Shown here: positions 21,948-33,082 of the stretch, piece after piece
How the letters are laid out: every line of letters starts with the position of its first letter
Position numbering within the stretch: the stretch's first letter is position 1
From: Chara braunii
Taxonomy: Eukaryota > Streptophyta > Charophyceae > Charales > Characeae
NCBI GenBank assembly: GCA_003427395.1
Contig: BFEA01000024.1
Coordinates: 4,926,965-4,974,723, forward strand
Reading direction: 5' to 3'
Length of the DNA stretch: 47,759 nucleotides
Notes under the pieces: model-generated
What the model was told of the DNA's origin: nothing
Databases searched by the model: none
The model's input: only the letters and a program-made list of their open reading frames with translations
Program-made: the position numbers and the translations under genes

Positions 21948-22807
21948 NNNNNNNNNNNNNNNNNNNNNNNNNNNNNNNNNNNNNNNNNNNNNNNNNNNNN
22001 NNNNNNNNNNNNNNNNNNNNNNNNNNNNNNNNNNNNNNNNNNNNNNNNNNNNNNNNNNNNNNNNNNNNNNNNNNNNNNNNNNNNNNNNNNNNNNNNNNNN
22101 NNNNNNNNNNNNNNNNNNNNNNNNNNNNNNNNNNNNNNNNNNNNNNNNNNNNNNNNNNNNNNNNNNNNNNNNNNNNNNNNNNNNNNNNNNNNNNNNNNNN
22201 NNNNNNNNNNNNNNNNNNNNNNNNNNNNNNNNNNNNNNNNNNNNNNNNNNNNNNNNNNNNNNNNNNNNNNNNNNNNNNNNNNNNNNNNNNNNNNNNNNNN
22301 NNNNNNNNNNNNNNNNNNNNNNNNNNNNNNNNNNNNNNNNNNNNNNNNNNNNNNNNNNNNNNNNNNNNNNNNNNNNNNNNNNNNNNNNNNNNNNNNNNNN
22401 NNNNNNNNNNNNNNNNNNNNNNNNNNNNNNNNNNNNNNNNNNNNNNNNNNNNNNNNNNNNNNNNNNNNNNNNNNNNNNNNNNNNNNNNNNNNNNNNNNNN
22501 NNNNNNNNNNNNNNNNNNNNNNNNNNNNNNNNNNNNNNNNNNNNNNNNNNNNNNNNNNNNNNNNNNNNNNNNNNNNNNNNNNNNNNNNNNNNNNNNNNNN
22601 NNNNNNNNNNNNNNNNNNNNNNNNNNNNNNNNNNNNNNNNNNNNNNNNNNNNNNNNNNNNNNNNNNNNNNNNNNNNNNNNNNNNNNNNNNNNNNNNNNNN
22701 NNNNNNNNNNNNNNNNNNNNNNNNNNNNNNNNNNNNNNNNNNNNNNNNNNNNNNNNNNNNNNNNNNNNNNNNNNNNNNNNNNNNNNNNNNNNNNNNNNNN
22801 NNNNNNN
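21948..22807. other. Assembly gap (860 N)
   Basis: A run of N that probably hides most of the 5' LTR and the primer-binding site. Open frames of unknown residues across it are meaningless. Single N bases also occur at about 22,947 and 23,603. Confidence 0.99.
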
Positions 22808-23759
22808 CATGAACGAGGTACGTTGCTCTTAACCTTACCTACCCTCTTCATCACTTCTTACCGTGAGGTTGTGAGTTCTGTCTTGAGAGTCCTCTCATCG
22901 TGAGGTGTCGTGTGCGCTCAACCTTGAGAGTCGTGATTGTTCACGTNGAGCATCTGGGGGAAGACGGGCGGAGCTTCTTGAAGGGCCCTGGACGAAGCAC
23001 TGGGTCACGGTCACCATGCCAACCACTGGGTGTAGTACACGCATTCTTCGCTGCAAGTCATTGGTTCTGCTGCTTGCGCATGATAGGGGTTAACTCGAGT
23101 GTGGCAGCCTCTACAGACGCTTACCAGACCGTCTATAAACATTTCTGGCTGGGGACTCGGCTCTGATCTGGCTGTGATCGTCGTCCTGCTGAGACGTAAA
23201 ATAATTCCTGATGTCACTTAGGGGCGGACGTTAAATTGCCTCTTGATCAGCCAGATCATCCGAGTGGAAGGCTCGTCGGCGTACGAGGGTAAATAAGAGT
23301 GATGTGGCTGCCTTGCTCGACGATAACCCGGGGCACAGGGGTGGGACCGGATTGCACACCTTTGAGACACGCTTGGCTTCTGATGCGAAGAAACGTGACA
23401 CCGTGACTTTGAGAAGAACAAAGGGAGGGGTAGGTTCCAGGTGATAAGTTCGGGTTTTAATTCCATGCTATGGACAGACCCAGTTAGTCAATATTATTTT
23501 TATTTTTGACTAGTTAGATGGACAGCCATGTGATATCTGACAGACAGCATTAGTTTAGAATATTGTTTATTCCTGATGCTTCCTCTGTTTGAGAACTAAT
23601 CTNACTAAAAATAGTATTGACAGTAGGAATCTGACTTACCTGTTGACCCCAAATGAGATCTGTTCCAAAAATAGCCACCACTAAATAGTTGGTCTGTGCA
23701 CTAAGCTGCGGTAGGCATCTAGAATGATCTAGTGTAGACATTGCGCAGTGTTGTAGTCC
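22808..23759 (+). other. Untranslated leader of the gypsy deletion derivative
   Basis: Lies between the presumed end of the 5' LTR and the gag start. No coding family is recognised and no clear primer-binding site is visible; the site is presumably in the gap. Confidence 0.5.
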
Positions 23760-25103
23760 ATGAGCGACACAGGGGACACCGGAGAGGACGACCGCAGGAT
23801 CTTGCGATCTGCCAGAGGCCCATTAACTCACGTGTCCCTAGGACCGGAGGGTGATAGGGAACTGTTCCGCCGACAGAGGGAGAGGAGAGCTGGAGCAGCC
23901 GAGGCCAGCAGAACCTTAATTGGTGAGGCTGGTGCTACAGCAGCCATGGCTACAACAGCCATGAGCACGTCTGCGCAGCAGACTTCTCAAGCCGGTAGCT
24001 CAGGTACCGCCGGGTCCACGGTTGCACAGACCGTGAGTCAGTCTACTGGCTTAATGGCAAGCCAGCCCGCGATGTTGACCCCAGAGGATGTCGCCATCCA
24101 GCAGGCAGCCTTGCAGGAGGCACAGCTACAACAGGCATTAGGAAAGATAAAAAGGGAGAAAGAGATGATGATTAGAAGAAGAGCCAGGATGCAGCAAAGA
24201 GAGACAAGCATAGATGATGATGTGAGGGTAGTTAGGAAGACCCTGCTAGGGGTTATAGAGATGCAGGAGCACTGGACTACATCCTTCAGGACATTCAACA
24301 GAGTCTGGCCGTATTGTCAGGCCGCGCTCAGGCAACAACATCACCAGCCGGGCCTGGTGCCTGGCCCGTGCCATATCCTCCCTTCTTTGTCCCACCGGTG
24401 ACTGGGGTATCCCCATTTGTAGCCCCGTCAACAGTTGCTATCGAATCCATAGGCATGCCGCTATCAGGAGGGGTAACAGCAGGGAGTAGTTTACAGGTTC
24501 CTGTACAGACAGTGTTTACTCCAAGTCCATCACAGGTTGCAGTCACCACGCAGCCTGTTGTCTCGCAGTCAGTGCAGCCTTAGGGCACACAGCCCCAGCA
24601 GCTAGCACAGCAACCTGTTTCACCAGGTCCACAGCCTGGAATGATGCAGGGACCGGGACAAACACAGTGGGTTCCAAAGACGGCCATCGCCGCTCCTAAA
24701 CCTTTTACAGGAGACAAGAGCGGCGAGGACCTCGACACATGGTTGAGGGCAGTGCCGGTCTACGTCAGGTGCAAACTCACCTTGCCGCACGAAGAAGTGC
24801 TTGTGGCTGCGTCTTACCTCGAGGGTAGTGCAGCGAGATGGTTGAGTGGTCTCGTACAACTTCAAGGATACGGTCATGACTTCCGCGCTTGGGTGGCCTC
24901 CCAGAAATTGGAGGACTTCCTGAAGATGGTGGAGGAGAGGTGGCATGATCCTCAGGAGGCTCAAAGGGCCACTGACGCGATCCTGACACTGCACACGCGG
25001 CAGTTTAAGTCAGTAAGGGAAGCCACCGACGCTGTTGAGCGTTTGATCTGTGTCCCTGGGGTATGCTATGATCCTCAGGTCCTGTTGACTTCGTACCTGA
25101 GAA
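23760..25103 (+). pseudogene. Ty3/gypsy gag, broken by a frameshift and a stop
   Basis: Encodes the structural Gag of an LTR retrotransposon. The first frame (23,760-about 24,275) starts MSDTGDTGEDDRRILRSARG, has an Ala/Thr/Ser/Gln-rich stretch and a charged helix (LGKIKREKEMMIRRRARMQQ). The frame then shifts near 24,270-24,280 to a second one (QDIQQSLAVLSGRAQATT), which is Pro/Val/Gln-rich and interrupted by TAG at 24,581-24,583. After the stop comes a typical gypsy capsid region: KPFTGDKSGEDLDTWLRAV, VAASYLEGSAARWL, MVEERWHDPQEAQRA. The capsid ends at about 25,100 without any CCHC zinc knuckle and passes straight into integrase C-terminal sequence. It may have been mobilised in trans but can no longer make intact Gag. 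Confidence 0.8.
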
Positions 25104-25397
25104 CTCACCCTGTCTTTCACGCCTCTAACCATGGACGGAGAAGTCGACATCGATGATATCGTTGACCACAGGGAGATGCCCGTTCAGAAGCCTCCAGGAA
25201 GGGGACGTCCTCCAAAGCCAAAACTGCAGTTTCGTGTCCACTTTAGACATCACACGGATCCGAAAGAGGACCGCTGGTTTACTCGGGAGGAATTGATGCA
25301 GACCGCTCCTCAAATCGTTGCCCGCTATGAGAAGGATGTCGCCAGATGGCTCAGGATTGATCTTCCCAGAGGACTGACAAAGATATGGAGGAGGGAA
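25104..25397 (+). pseudogene. Remnant of pol: integrase C-terminus and chromodomain-like tail
   Basis: THPVFHAS is the conserved end of the gypsy integrase C-terminal domain and is fused in frame to the capsid region upstream. A frameshift then leads to MDGEVDIDDIVDHRE, a Pro/Gly/Arg/Lys linker, KLQFRVHFR and DRWFTREELMQTAPQIVARY, a chromodomain-like tail. The minus-strand element has the same tail at about 35,775-35,942 (EVDRIITDRKYD, KVFFKECDRDDTRWISRED). Protease, reverse transcriptase, RNase H and the integrase core are all absent, so an internal deletion of several kilobases joined gag to the end of pol. Confidence 0.75.
25388..25397 (+). other. Polypurine tract
   Basis: GGAGGAGGGAA abuts the TGCGAGG start of the 3' LTR, the position and composition of the plus-strand primer of an LTR retrotransposon. 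Confidence 0.75.
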
Positions 25398-26316
25398 TGC
25401 GAGGCTACGCCCGCTTAGCCCCTACGGGGCCCTATTTGCAGCAAGGTCGGCCGCCCTAAGTGAAGGCAGGCACGACAGGCCCTTCAGGCCTCGTTTTTCA
25501 GGGTACCCCGCATTGGGGAAAATTCAGGCAGTCGCGCAGCGCCAGTTGGTTGAATGAACCCAGGCCCTGGGCCGCCTGTGTGAATGTACGAAGAACAGGC
25601 CCTGGTCTGGATTCAGGTACCGGGCCGAACACAGGTCGAAAGCAGTTGGGCGCATGCAACCACTTCAGGCCCAAGGCCTGCTTTCCTCGTGACTGGGCCT
25701 CAGGCTACCGGGGCCTACTGGAAGCTTCCTGGACTGGACGCAGGCAGGCCACTTCGATATAGGGAAGGGCCTGCCTCTCATTCGGCATTCGGGTGCTGGC
25801 TGCATGCTGCGCGAGCGCTGGTGCGCTATCTGCTGGCTGGCTGGCACTCACGCTCTCACGGGCGAGTAGGGAGGGAGCACGCAGCCATAGCCAAGCTGTG
25901 CTGCTGTATGCTGGGTGAAGCGCAGGGTGGTCCTTGGGTGCTAGTGGCATCTGTGCGGTGTGGATCGGGGTTGTGAGTGTAGCGCAAGACATACCTGGTG
26001 CTGAAGCGGGCGACATTGGTCGCCACATGCTCGTACTTCGGGAACGCTGTTGATGTCATCATTCTGCTTCGTAGTATAGGCTAGATAGGATCTGCCACAT
26101 GTAGTCTGGGCGCCGAGCGCCAATAGGATATCAACTCTGGTTCTTCGTTGATGATGATGGGACTACTTCAGCATTGTCAATTTTGAACTCTTGGTGTGTT
26201 CTTATTTGGTGTATCTCGTGATGCAATTCTGCTGTGGTTCGAGGTCAAGGCTATCTGCACTCGTATGTATGATGCTGTATGATTGCTGAAGTTCGCTAAT
26301 GCTCATCTTCCTTGCA
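25398..26316 (+). mobile_element. 3' LTR of gypsy deletion derivative
   Basis: 919 bp, TGCGAGG to CCTTGCA, preceded by a polypurine tract. It is homologous over its full length to the solo LTR at 6,825-7,744 and nearly identical to the visible start of the 5' LTR at 21,835. It is rich in CAGGCCC motifs. Open frames on both strands (for example 25,584-25,976) are by-products of this composition. Confidence 0.85.
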
Positions 26317-26520
26317 ACAGCACTAACTTAGTGCTAATGTGCTGAGTCTGCTGACATAGCGCTAACATAGCACTAACATAGCACTAACATAGCACTAACA
26401 TAAGACTAACTTAGTGCTGAGTCTGGCCACATAGCACTAACAAAGAACCAACTTAGTGCTGAGTCTGCTGACTTAGCACTAACATAGTACTAACTTAGTG
26501 CTGAGTCTTGTGACATACCG
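26317..26520. repeat. Satellite-like TAGCACTAAC / TTAGTGCTGA repeat, right block
   Basis: Continuation of the repeat seen at 21,661-21,834: CATAGCACTAA repeated several times with ACTTAGTGCTGAGTCTGCTG spacers. The two blocks bracket the retrotransposon. Confidence 0.7.
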
Positions 26521-26784
26521 CGAGTGGGCCTTCGACCTCAGCACCATTCGACCAACCTTTGACAGCTAACAGCAACTCCAAGGGGGCCGGGATCTCCGCT
26601 TTTTTTTTTTTCTTTTGTGCGGACAATAATACCGTTGAGGTGCTTAGACTGTTAAGTGAAGGTGTGGAGTGTCCCTTGGATGGTTGGGTGAGGATGATCG
26701 GGACAGATGTCAGCAGAACAAATCTGGAGCGAAAAGGGATGAATGACCAAGTAGCACCAGTGCTCACCTGGTCGTTGTCTGTCC

Positions 26785-26842
<58 letters not shown>

Positions 26843-27721
26843 TTCAGCAGCAACAAAAGAGAAGTGACTTTTCTAATCTTGGACTTGGTAATCGTGGAAA
26901 GGTTTGAGTTTATATTACTTTTATGTTAATTTATAACCACCTCCATAATATTTAACAAGTCGTTTTTTTTTGTCACTCAAATACTGAAGCAGCGACACAT
27001 AACAAAAAGGGCTGAAGAAACCAGTCCATGACTTAAACCACCAGTTCACATGAACCTTACGTACGTCGCTCACCCAGCATAGTATGCAGTGAGAGAATTT
27101 CGATTCGGGCCGCATGGCCAGCAGCGAAAGCAGCAGGCCACGTCCAAAAGGCGCGGTTGCAGGCTCGCGAGCCCCGGAAGGAGGCAGCTTCGTCAACTTG
27201 GGCGCGTGTGAATGGGTGGCTTGACATGATTACAGTACTACCTCCAATTCCTTGTATATATCCAATAGAGCGAAAACTTTTCCGCTGAAATGATAATCAT
27301 TCCCATAACATGCAACAATTAAGAAAGGAAATTTGGAAGATTGCAAAACACAGATGGCTTCTGAAAACAGTTCTAGAGTACAGGAGATTATGCAGCCATT
27401 GTGAGGAGCAGTGCTAAGGGCATACTCACACTAGGACCTTGTCACTGAATTCTGGACGTAATTCTGACCAGATACATTCCTAAATGCGGTCTGATACATT
27501 TTAAGATGGTGTGAGTGTGAGAACGACCTAAGGCCGAAGAATTGGTGGAAGAGCAAACAGAAAGGAGAGAGGAGAGAGGAGTTTTTTATTGGGCGCTGTG
27601 CAGTTGATTACATCTCAAATGACAGCAACGGTGTAAGTGCTAACATTGGGAATGCAAACTGAGCAGAGGAAGGCAAAAGTGAGGTGCGCATGGAGATGTA
27701 AAAGCTAAATTTCGGAGCACT
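26521..27721. other. Non-coding stretch with one microsatellite
   Basis: No gene recognised on either strand. A weak inverted pair (CTAAGGGCATACTCACACT near 27,415 and the complement of GTGTGAGTGTGAGAACGACC near 27,510) might be a ~120-bp MITE. GA-rich sequence lies at about 27,560-27,585. Confidence 0.4.
26776..26843. repeat. (GTCT)n microsatellite
   Basis: About 16 GTCT units. The Cys/Leu/Ser/Val frame over it is spurious. Confidence 0.92.
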
Positions 27722-27834
27722 ACCTTTGTCCCCGAATACAGCGTACGGTCGTTACAGCTGTATTTATACTGAAATATACACCACATGGCACACACAGCTA
27801 TAATGATCGTTAGTAATATCTGTGGGAAGAAGGT
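27722..27834. mobile_element. MITE-like hairpin, degenerate copy
   Basis: The left end (CCCCGAATACAGCGTACGGTC) resembles the left arm of the element at 32,087-32,188. The right end (CTATAATGATCGTTAGTAATA) is partly its inverted complement. Likely an older member of the same family. Confidence 0.4.
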
Positions 27835-28926
27835 ACTCCTCGCTCGGTCCTTGGTTGTTGTTGTGTTGCACATCGCTGTGGCAAAGACAGACCAAAGAGA
27901 TCGGTGACAAGAAAATGCATGTGACAGTTTTACTTCAACCGCCACTACTACCTTTCACAGGCAATCTCCAGACCTCCTAAGTATGCACTATGACGCAAGT
28001 ATGACCTATGCCTCGTTCTTCGGACGCCGGTCGCCACGGGACCAGAATGCCAGTGGCTGGTGGCGTCATCTAAAACAACAAAAAAAAATGTTGCGCTCGC
28101 GCTTCGGCAAAGCTTGGCGCCTCTATAGCAACAAAAAAAATGTTGCGTGCGACCAGAATGCCAGTGGCTGGCGGCGTCATCTAAAACAACAAAAAAAATG
28201 TTGCGCTCGCGCTTCGGCAAAGCTTGGCGTGGTGTTCTTTTCCGCCTCTATAACAAAAAGAGGCTCGGAGGTAGTGGTCGTTTAAGAGCAGCGCATTTGA
28301 CAACCCTAGGCCTCTACAGCATACAAGACAAAGCGAAATGCCAAAGGTTGCACGCAATTATGCCAACCAGATCACATTTACAAAGCCGGAAAAAAAAAAA
28401 AAAAAAAAGAAAGGAACGGACAGCAAAAACCGGAAATGTAACGCAATCTCTGGTCAATCAGATCAACAAACATTGGGAGCAATGATGACATGGATACATG
28501 GAGATGCTGTCAAAAAGCAGATGTCTTTGTGAGAGCTAGGCCCCACTTCGACCGGTGCTGAGTGTGTGTTGCCCATATGTGCCATTATTGTCGGCTTCTT
28601 TTTTTTCTTTTTCTTTTTTTGAAGGTCCGTGTCTGTTTGTTTGTTTGCTTGTTTGTCTCTCTACAAGCTTTCAATTGTGACTGTCAGCATTCATTTCTGG
28701 TATCGTCGCACTTGACATCACACATGATGTGATGAGAACTGGAGATGATTCTTGTTTTTGTTTTTTATCCCTCTTTTGTCTTGCTCTTTTTAAGGTTTTT
28801 ATGAACTTCTCTTTTGGCTTGCTATTTTTGATATCTTACAGGGTAGTCTTCTTCGTATTTCATTTGGATGTGAGTTTCTTTTGCGCACGGGAGAGACATG
28901 CGTCGGCTCGCCAACCAAAGAAAGTG
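27835..28926. other. Non-coding stretch with a 111-bp duplication
   Basis: No gene recognised. It holds the tandem duplication at 28,040-28,235, an A-run at about 28,390-28,407, and T-rich and (GTTT)n-like sequence at about 28,599-28,660. Confidence 0.4.
28040..28235 (+). repeat. Tandem duplication, 111-bp period
   Basis: Two copies starting GACCAGAATGCCAGTGGCTG at 28,040 and 28,151, each with CGTCATCTAAAACAAC, an A-run, ATGTTGCGCTCGCGCTTCGG and CAAAGCTTGGCG. A third ACAAAAAAAATGTTGCG lies in the first unit. Confidence 0.85.
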
Positions 28927-28932
28927 CACATG

Positions 28933-28933
<1 letters not shown>

Positions 28934-29022
<89 letters not shown>
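28934..29022. repeat. (CA)n-(GA)n compound microsatellite
   Basis: CA repeats (28,934-28,966) run directly into GA repeats (28,967-29,022). Predicted frames (HTHT.., RERE.., SLSL..) are spurious. Confidence 0.95.
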
Positions 29023-29025
<3 letters not shown>

Positions 29026-29700
29026 TATTTTGAAACACAAAAAAACATTGATTTTCCATAAAAACAAGTTGATCGTGAAAAATGATCAAAATCTTTATTG
29101 CTTGCTATCACTCTCTTTTTTATCACTTTGTTAGAGTTTGTTTTGCTTGTATCCGTCTGCTTCATTTTTGGTTACTCGTCAACTGACACTAAGTATGTGC
29201 CTTTAAGTTTTTAAGCGGAGACGAAACTTTGTAGTAATAAAATGAAGTAAATATGATGTGCAGCTAACTAAATTCGATACTTGGGTTTGATCGGCGGTGA
29301 TTTCTATGCGCAGCTAACATAATATGCGCAGCTAACTAAATGTCATAAAGGATGCGCATACTTGGGTTTGCTCGGTGGTGATTTCCTATTTGTACGACAT
29401 GCTCTATATTTATCACCAATGATAATGAGAAACTCAGAAAAGCATCAATGATGACGAGTAAAAGCTACTATTTATCACCAATGATGATGAGTAAAAGCTA
29501 CTATTTGTTACCAATGATAATGAGAAAAGAGCATCTCCTGTTTTTCCAGCAAGAGTGGTAAACCCATTGCCGTGTTAGATGAGCAATCTCTTACCCTTTC
29601 TTATTTTTATTACTTCACTATAAGTCCTGACCTATCTCCTTTTCTTTTCTGGCAACGCGGCGTTAAGTAAACAATTGCCTTTCAAAAAAAAAGAAAAAAG
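29023..29700. repeat. AT-rich stretch with short local duplications
   Basis: At 29,256-29,385 the blocks GCAGCTAACTAAAT and ATACTTGGGTTTG(A/C)TCGG are repeated. At about 29,408-29,530 TTTATCACCAATGATRATGAG and GTAAAAGCTACTATTT are repeated about every 50 bp. No coding content is seen. Confidence 0.55.
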
Positions 29701-29714
29701 AAAAAGAGAAGGTC

Positions 29715-29912
29715 ATGACCTATGATCTAATGTCTATTGAATTAAATTTGATAAATTTGCAATGGATACTATGCAGGAAGGCAACACATGTCTGTGTAGG
29801 GTCCTCGGAGACTATATATGTGAAGAAGAGTCCACGCAAAAATAAGAGGCCGATTCATATTCTGTTCTTAGGATATCAATCGACACTGGTTGGTTACAGT
29901 TATGATGGTTAG
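29715..29912 (+). pseudogene. Probable Ty1/copia pol fragment
   Basis: The end of the frame reads YVKKSPRKNKRP, then ILFLGYQSTLVGYSYDG. Copia polyproteins have a conserved block just after the integrase core with this layout (basic stretch, then FLGY...GY..YD). The upstream part of the frame is not recognised and nothing copia-like continues downstream, so this is at most a short relic. Confidence 0.45.
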
Positions 29913-30116
29913 CAGGATTGAGTCTATAATATAATTCAGAATCTGAAGAGTGGAGATCATGGTCGGCGGTCATTCAAATCAATTGTTGAATTCTCCTGGC
30001 CAAGTTTATGTTATTGTACATTACAGTAATACACATGATGGTAGAGCCCGCTCGCAGGAGAAAGCTTGTTAAAGTAAGTAGAGAGATACAGGCAGACAAA
30101 CAGACAGAGACAGAGC
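29913..30116. other. Spacer
   Basis: Nothing recognised between the copia-like relic and the purine-rich repeat. Confidence 0.4.
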
Positions 30117-30317
30117 GTGTTAGAGGAAGGGGGCAGAGAGAAACATAGAGAGAGAGGGAGGGAGGGAAGGAGGGAGGGAGGGAGGGAATGGGATGGATGG
30201 ATGGATGGATGGAGATCAAGGAAAAGAGATGGACGGGAGGAAGAGGGGGAGGGGGGAGAGAAGGGTGGGGGGGGAAGTGAGAGAAGATATCGAAGAGAGA
30301 GAGAGAGAGAGAGAGAC
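30117..30317. repeat. Purine-rich low-complexity DNA
   Basis: GAGGGAGGGAAGG, (GGAT)n at about 30,190-30,212, GGGGGAGAGAAGG and (GA)n at about 30,294-30,316. No gene. Confidence 0.9.
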
Positions 30318-32086
30318 CTCTACACTACATCCAAAAGTTCTAATAAGAGCTTTTAGGCAGTATAAAGTACAGGGGTAAAGAGAGCAAATGATTGTTTGAC
30401 CGCTTATATCCCTAACTCTGCGGAATTCTCTAAACTATGAGTCATTCTCCCCTATGTCAATTTATCGTTTCCTTAACCGTCCTTGTTTTGAAAAACACTC
30501 AGGTATCACCCGAACTTATTTTTCTTTTGGGGGTGGGCCACCTCTGCGGTCACCTGGCTGTGTCTGAATCCGTCCTGATTCTTTGTTTATAAAACACGTC
30601 CAGGTTTCGCCCAAACCAGAATCAAACAAACTCATAACACACTAAAAACAAACGCAACAGTTGAGAACAAAATCAAACCCTAAACTCAAAACGTGTTGCA
30701 AACAGAACACAGACTGACTCAAACAGATCTGTAGACTAGACCAGACTCTAAGGATCCTCGAGCAGAGTCACAAAGACTGAAACGCAGGCTGAAACAGACT
30801 CTAAACAATCCAGTGAGAGACTGAAATAGACTTGAAAGTTGAAAGTGGCTCAGAACAGAATTAGACAGAGACTCAAACAGACCTACAAACTCAAAACACG
30901 CTCAGAAGTCAAACGGAATTAAAGAGAACTCGAAACAGCACGAGACAGACTAAAACGGACGTACGGACTTAGCAGACCGAGAACACACTCGAACAGATGC
31001 AGGAGTTAAAGCAAAAAAATGGTTTGCAATGTAATGTTAAGAATCATGCGAGCTCGTTGCGACTTCACAAACAGCCTCTCCGTCATGTCGCCGAATGACA
31101 AAAATAGCGAGCGATCCAACTCCGTTGCAGATCTGGGCGCTGCACCCAGTGGATTGGGCTGGCCACTGGGTCTGGAAAGGGTCCGTGGCCAAAGGAAGAA
31201 AATGTGCCTGGCACCCCGCCGGAGGCATCTGGATGCCTGTGAGGATAGGCGGTCTTCTGGGAAGATTCGGCCAGACAGTGCGGCCGCCCGAAAAGCCTAT
31301 CAGCAGAGGTCAGCACCCCTGATCAATCAAACATTTTTCTTGGGATTGGCTAGGAACCAAGCAAAGGGGGCTGGATGGCCTGCATCCATCCGTTGGCAAG
31401 GACGTCTTCGCTCGGACGGCGAATTCAAGAGCGACTACACCATCTGCTTCAAAGAGTGGACTAAGGCGGACCCAGGGATTCCATCGCGGCTCCCCTCGAA
31501 GTTTCCTCACCCCTTTTCCGCAGCATCGACTTTCCTTGGTGGACGACATGCAGTGATTATGGGGTAGATTAGGCGTGCCCTCAGCTTGGGTCAATGCAGA
31601 ATAACTGGCGGCCATCGGCTGAAGAGGCGAGAGAGGCCACGCAAACAGATTAGCCGAAGCCAAGTAAACGCCCCGGTGTTTTTGGACGAAAAGAAAGACG
31701 CAATCTCTTCGAGTCACCGACAGTTGTTCCCGTCGTAACAGGGCTTTTTCTCAAGTTCTTTCCTCTGCGCCTGGTCATTACGTTTATTGACGAAGTTCTA
31801 TTACTTTATCACATGGTATTCCACTGTTGTCCTCCTTCCTTCCACCATACAGTAAAATACCATTCCGCAGGCCATTCTTGTGGCAGGTGGCGAATGCACA
31901 AGGGCCTTCATATTAAATATAGAAAGGCCTACCATTTCTTTTTTTCTTTTGCAGAAATTGTAGCACATGGCGTGACCTCCTTGGTTCAGCCTGGCTCTAG
32001 GTGGTCGGCTATAACAGCCAACCTATTGGTTCTCGGTTGGCAACAACTAGCCAGCCTATTGCCTCTAGGTTGGCTATAACTACCTC
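30318..32086. other. Non-coding stretch
   Basis: 30,480-31,000 is AC-rich with loose repeats of CTCAAACAGA and ACTGAAACAGACT type. An open frame of 182 codons at 31,019-31,567 has no family features and an antisense frame of similar quality, so it is not called. The segment at 31,983-32,075 carries short repeats of GGTTGGCTATAAC and CAGCC(A)ACCTATTG type. Confidence 0.4.
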
Positions 32087-32188
32087 CTTCCCCTGAATAC
32101 AACCTACGGTCATTATATTATAGCTGTATATAGATTGAAAGATACCCCAAATTCACCTATAATGACGGTACCTTGTATTCGGGGGAAG
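32087..32188. mobile_element. MITE-like hairpin (~102 bp)
   Basis: Near-perfect terminal inverted repeats of about 30 bp: the left end CTTCCCCTGAATACAACC... and the complement of the right end CTTCCCCCGAATACAAGG..., both continuing to (A)CGGTCATTATA or CCGTCATTATA. The middle is only about 40 bp. It has the architecture of a small non-autonomous DNA transposon. A degenerate relative lies at 27,722-27,834. Confidence 0.7.
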
Positions 32189-33082
32189 ACTGTTGTCCAC
32201 CTAGTCCCCCAGATCAATGAGAGGGGATGACCTTTATCCATGTCGATGTTTCGTACGAGTACCCTATCATTTTTCCGCCATCCACTTTCCCTGTCATATT
32301 TTTGGCAAACATTTTGTCCCTGTCATATTTCTCGTATTTGCAAACATTTGACCATTTAGATTTTGGTTGTACGCGGCCACCTGTCGTAGCATATATTGTC
32401 TCCCGGCGATTTGCCCGACAAAGTACCTCGCTATTGTATTTTGTTTAATGTGTCGGAGTGCACACTGCAGTGTTTGTTGTGGCTCTTCTCGAGCATTCGG
32501 ACTTCATATCGTTGAACGTCCGCAATTGGTTCGTTTGACGTCAATCTTGTTCTGTCCTTGGTGCAAGGCATGCTTGTTTGTGGTTATTTTAAGTTATTTA
32601 TGGCTTCCGCCTGATCACATGATTTCTCTCTACAGTTCCTTAGCAATTAAATCTTTTGTATATTGAGTATCGTTCATATGCGATTTGAGACTTGTTTCAC
32701 TTCTTGGAATCATGTCCACAGAGCCTTCCTTTGGCCGTCGTATTTGTACTACTTGTAACATTAAAGTTGATTAAACCAATTGTCGTTGGTCCGGACATTG
32801 GACCCCCCCCCCAATTGCCCGGGATGTCTGGGTGGACGTCCTCCCCAAACATCTGCCCTGGGCTATATGACCGGGCCCGGCAGAAAATAGTGTGGGTCCG
32901 TCTTTCACTGTTTGGGGGCTGGGGGGGGTCGGAGGAGGGATTTTAGCAACCCTTGGGATGCCAACTTTTTTTTTCAGGTCTCGTAGAAATTTGAGAAAGT
33001 AGAAAGCTCAATCTAGGTTGTGTTATCTCAAAGTTTGATGGCCAGTTTGGGCCGGTTTTCTTTCTTTCTTTTTGATAAAATC
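32189..33082. other. Non-coding stretch
   Basis: AT-rich on the left, with a C-run at about 32,802-32,812 and G-rich sequence at about 32,917-32,940. No gene recognised. Confidence 0.4.

Noticed and set aside
21859-22854. Open frames of about 300 codons on both strands
   Set aside because: They consist almost entirely of N.
28729-29165. Frames with long Arg-Glu or Ser-Leu tails
   Set aside because: They are translations of the (CA)n-(GA)n microsatellite.
31019-31567. 182-codon frame
   Set aside because: No domain, no similarity I recognise, and an overlapping antisense frame of similar length; surrounded by repeats.
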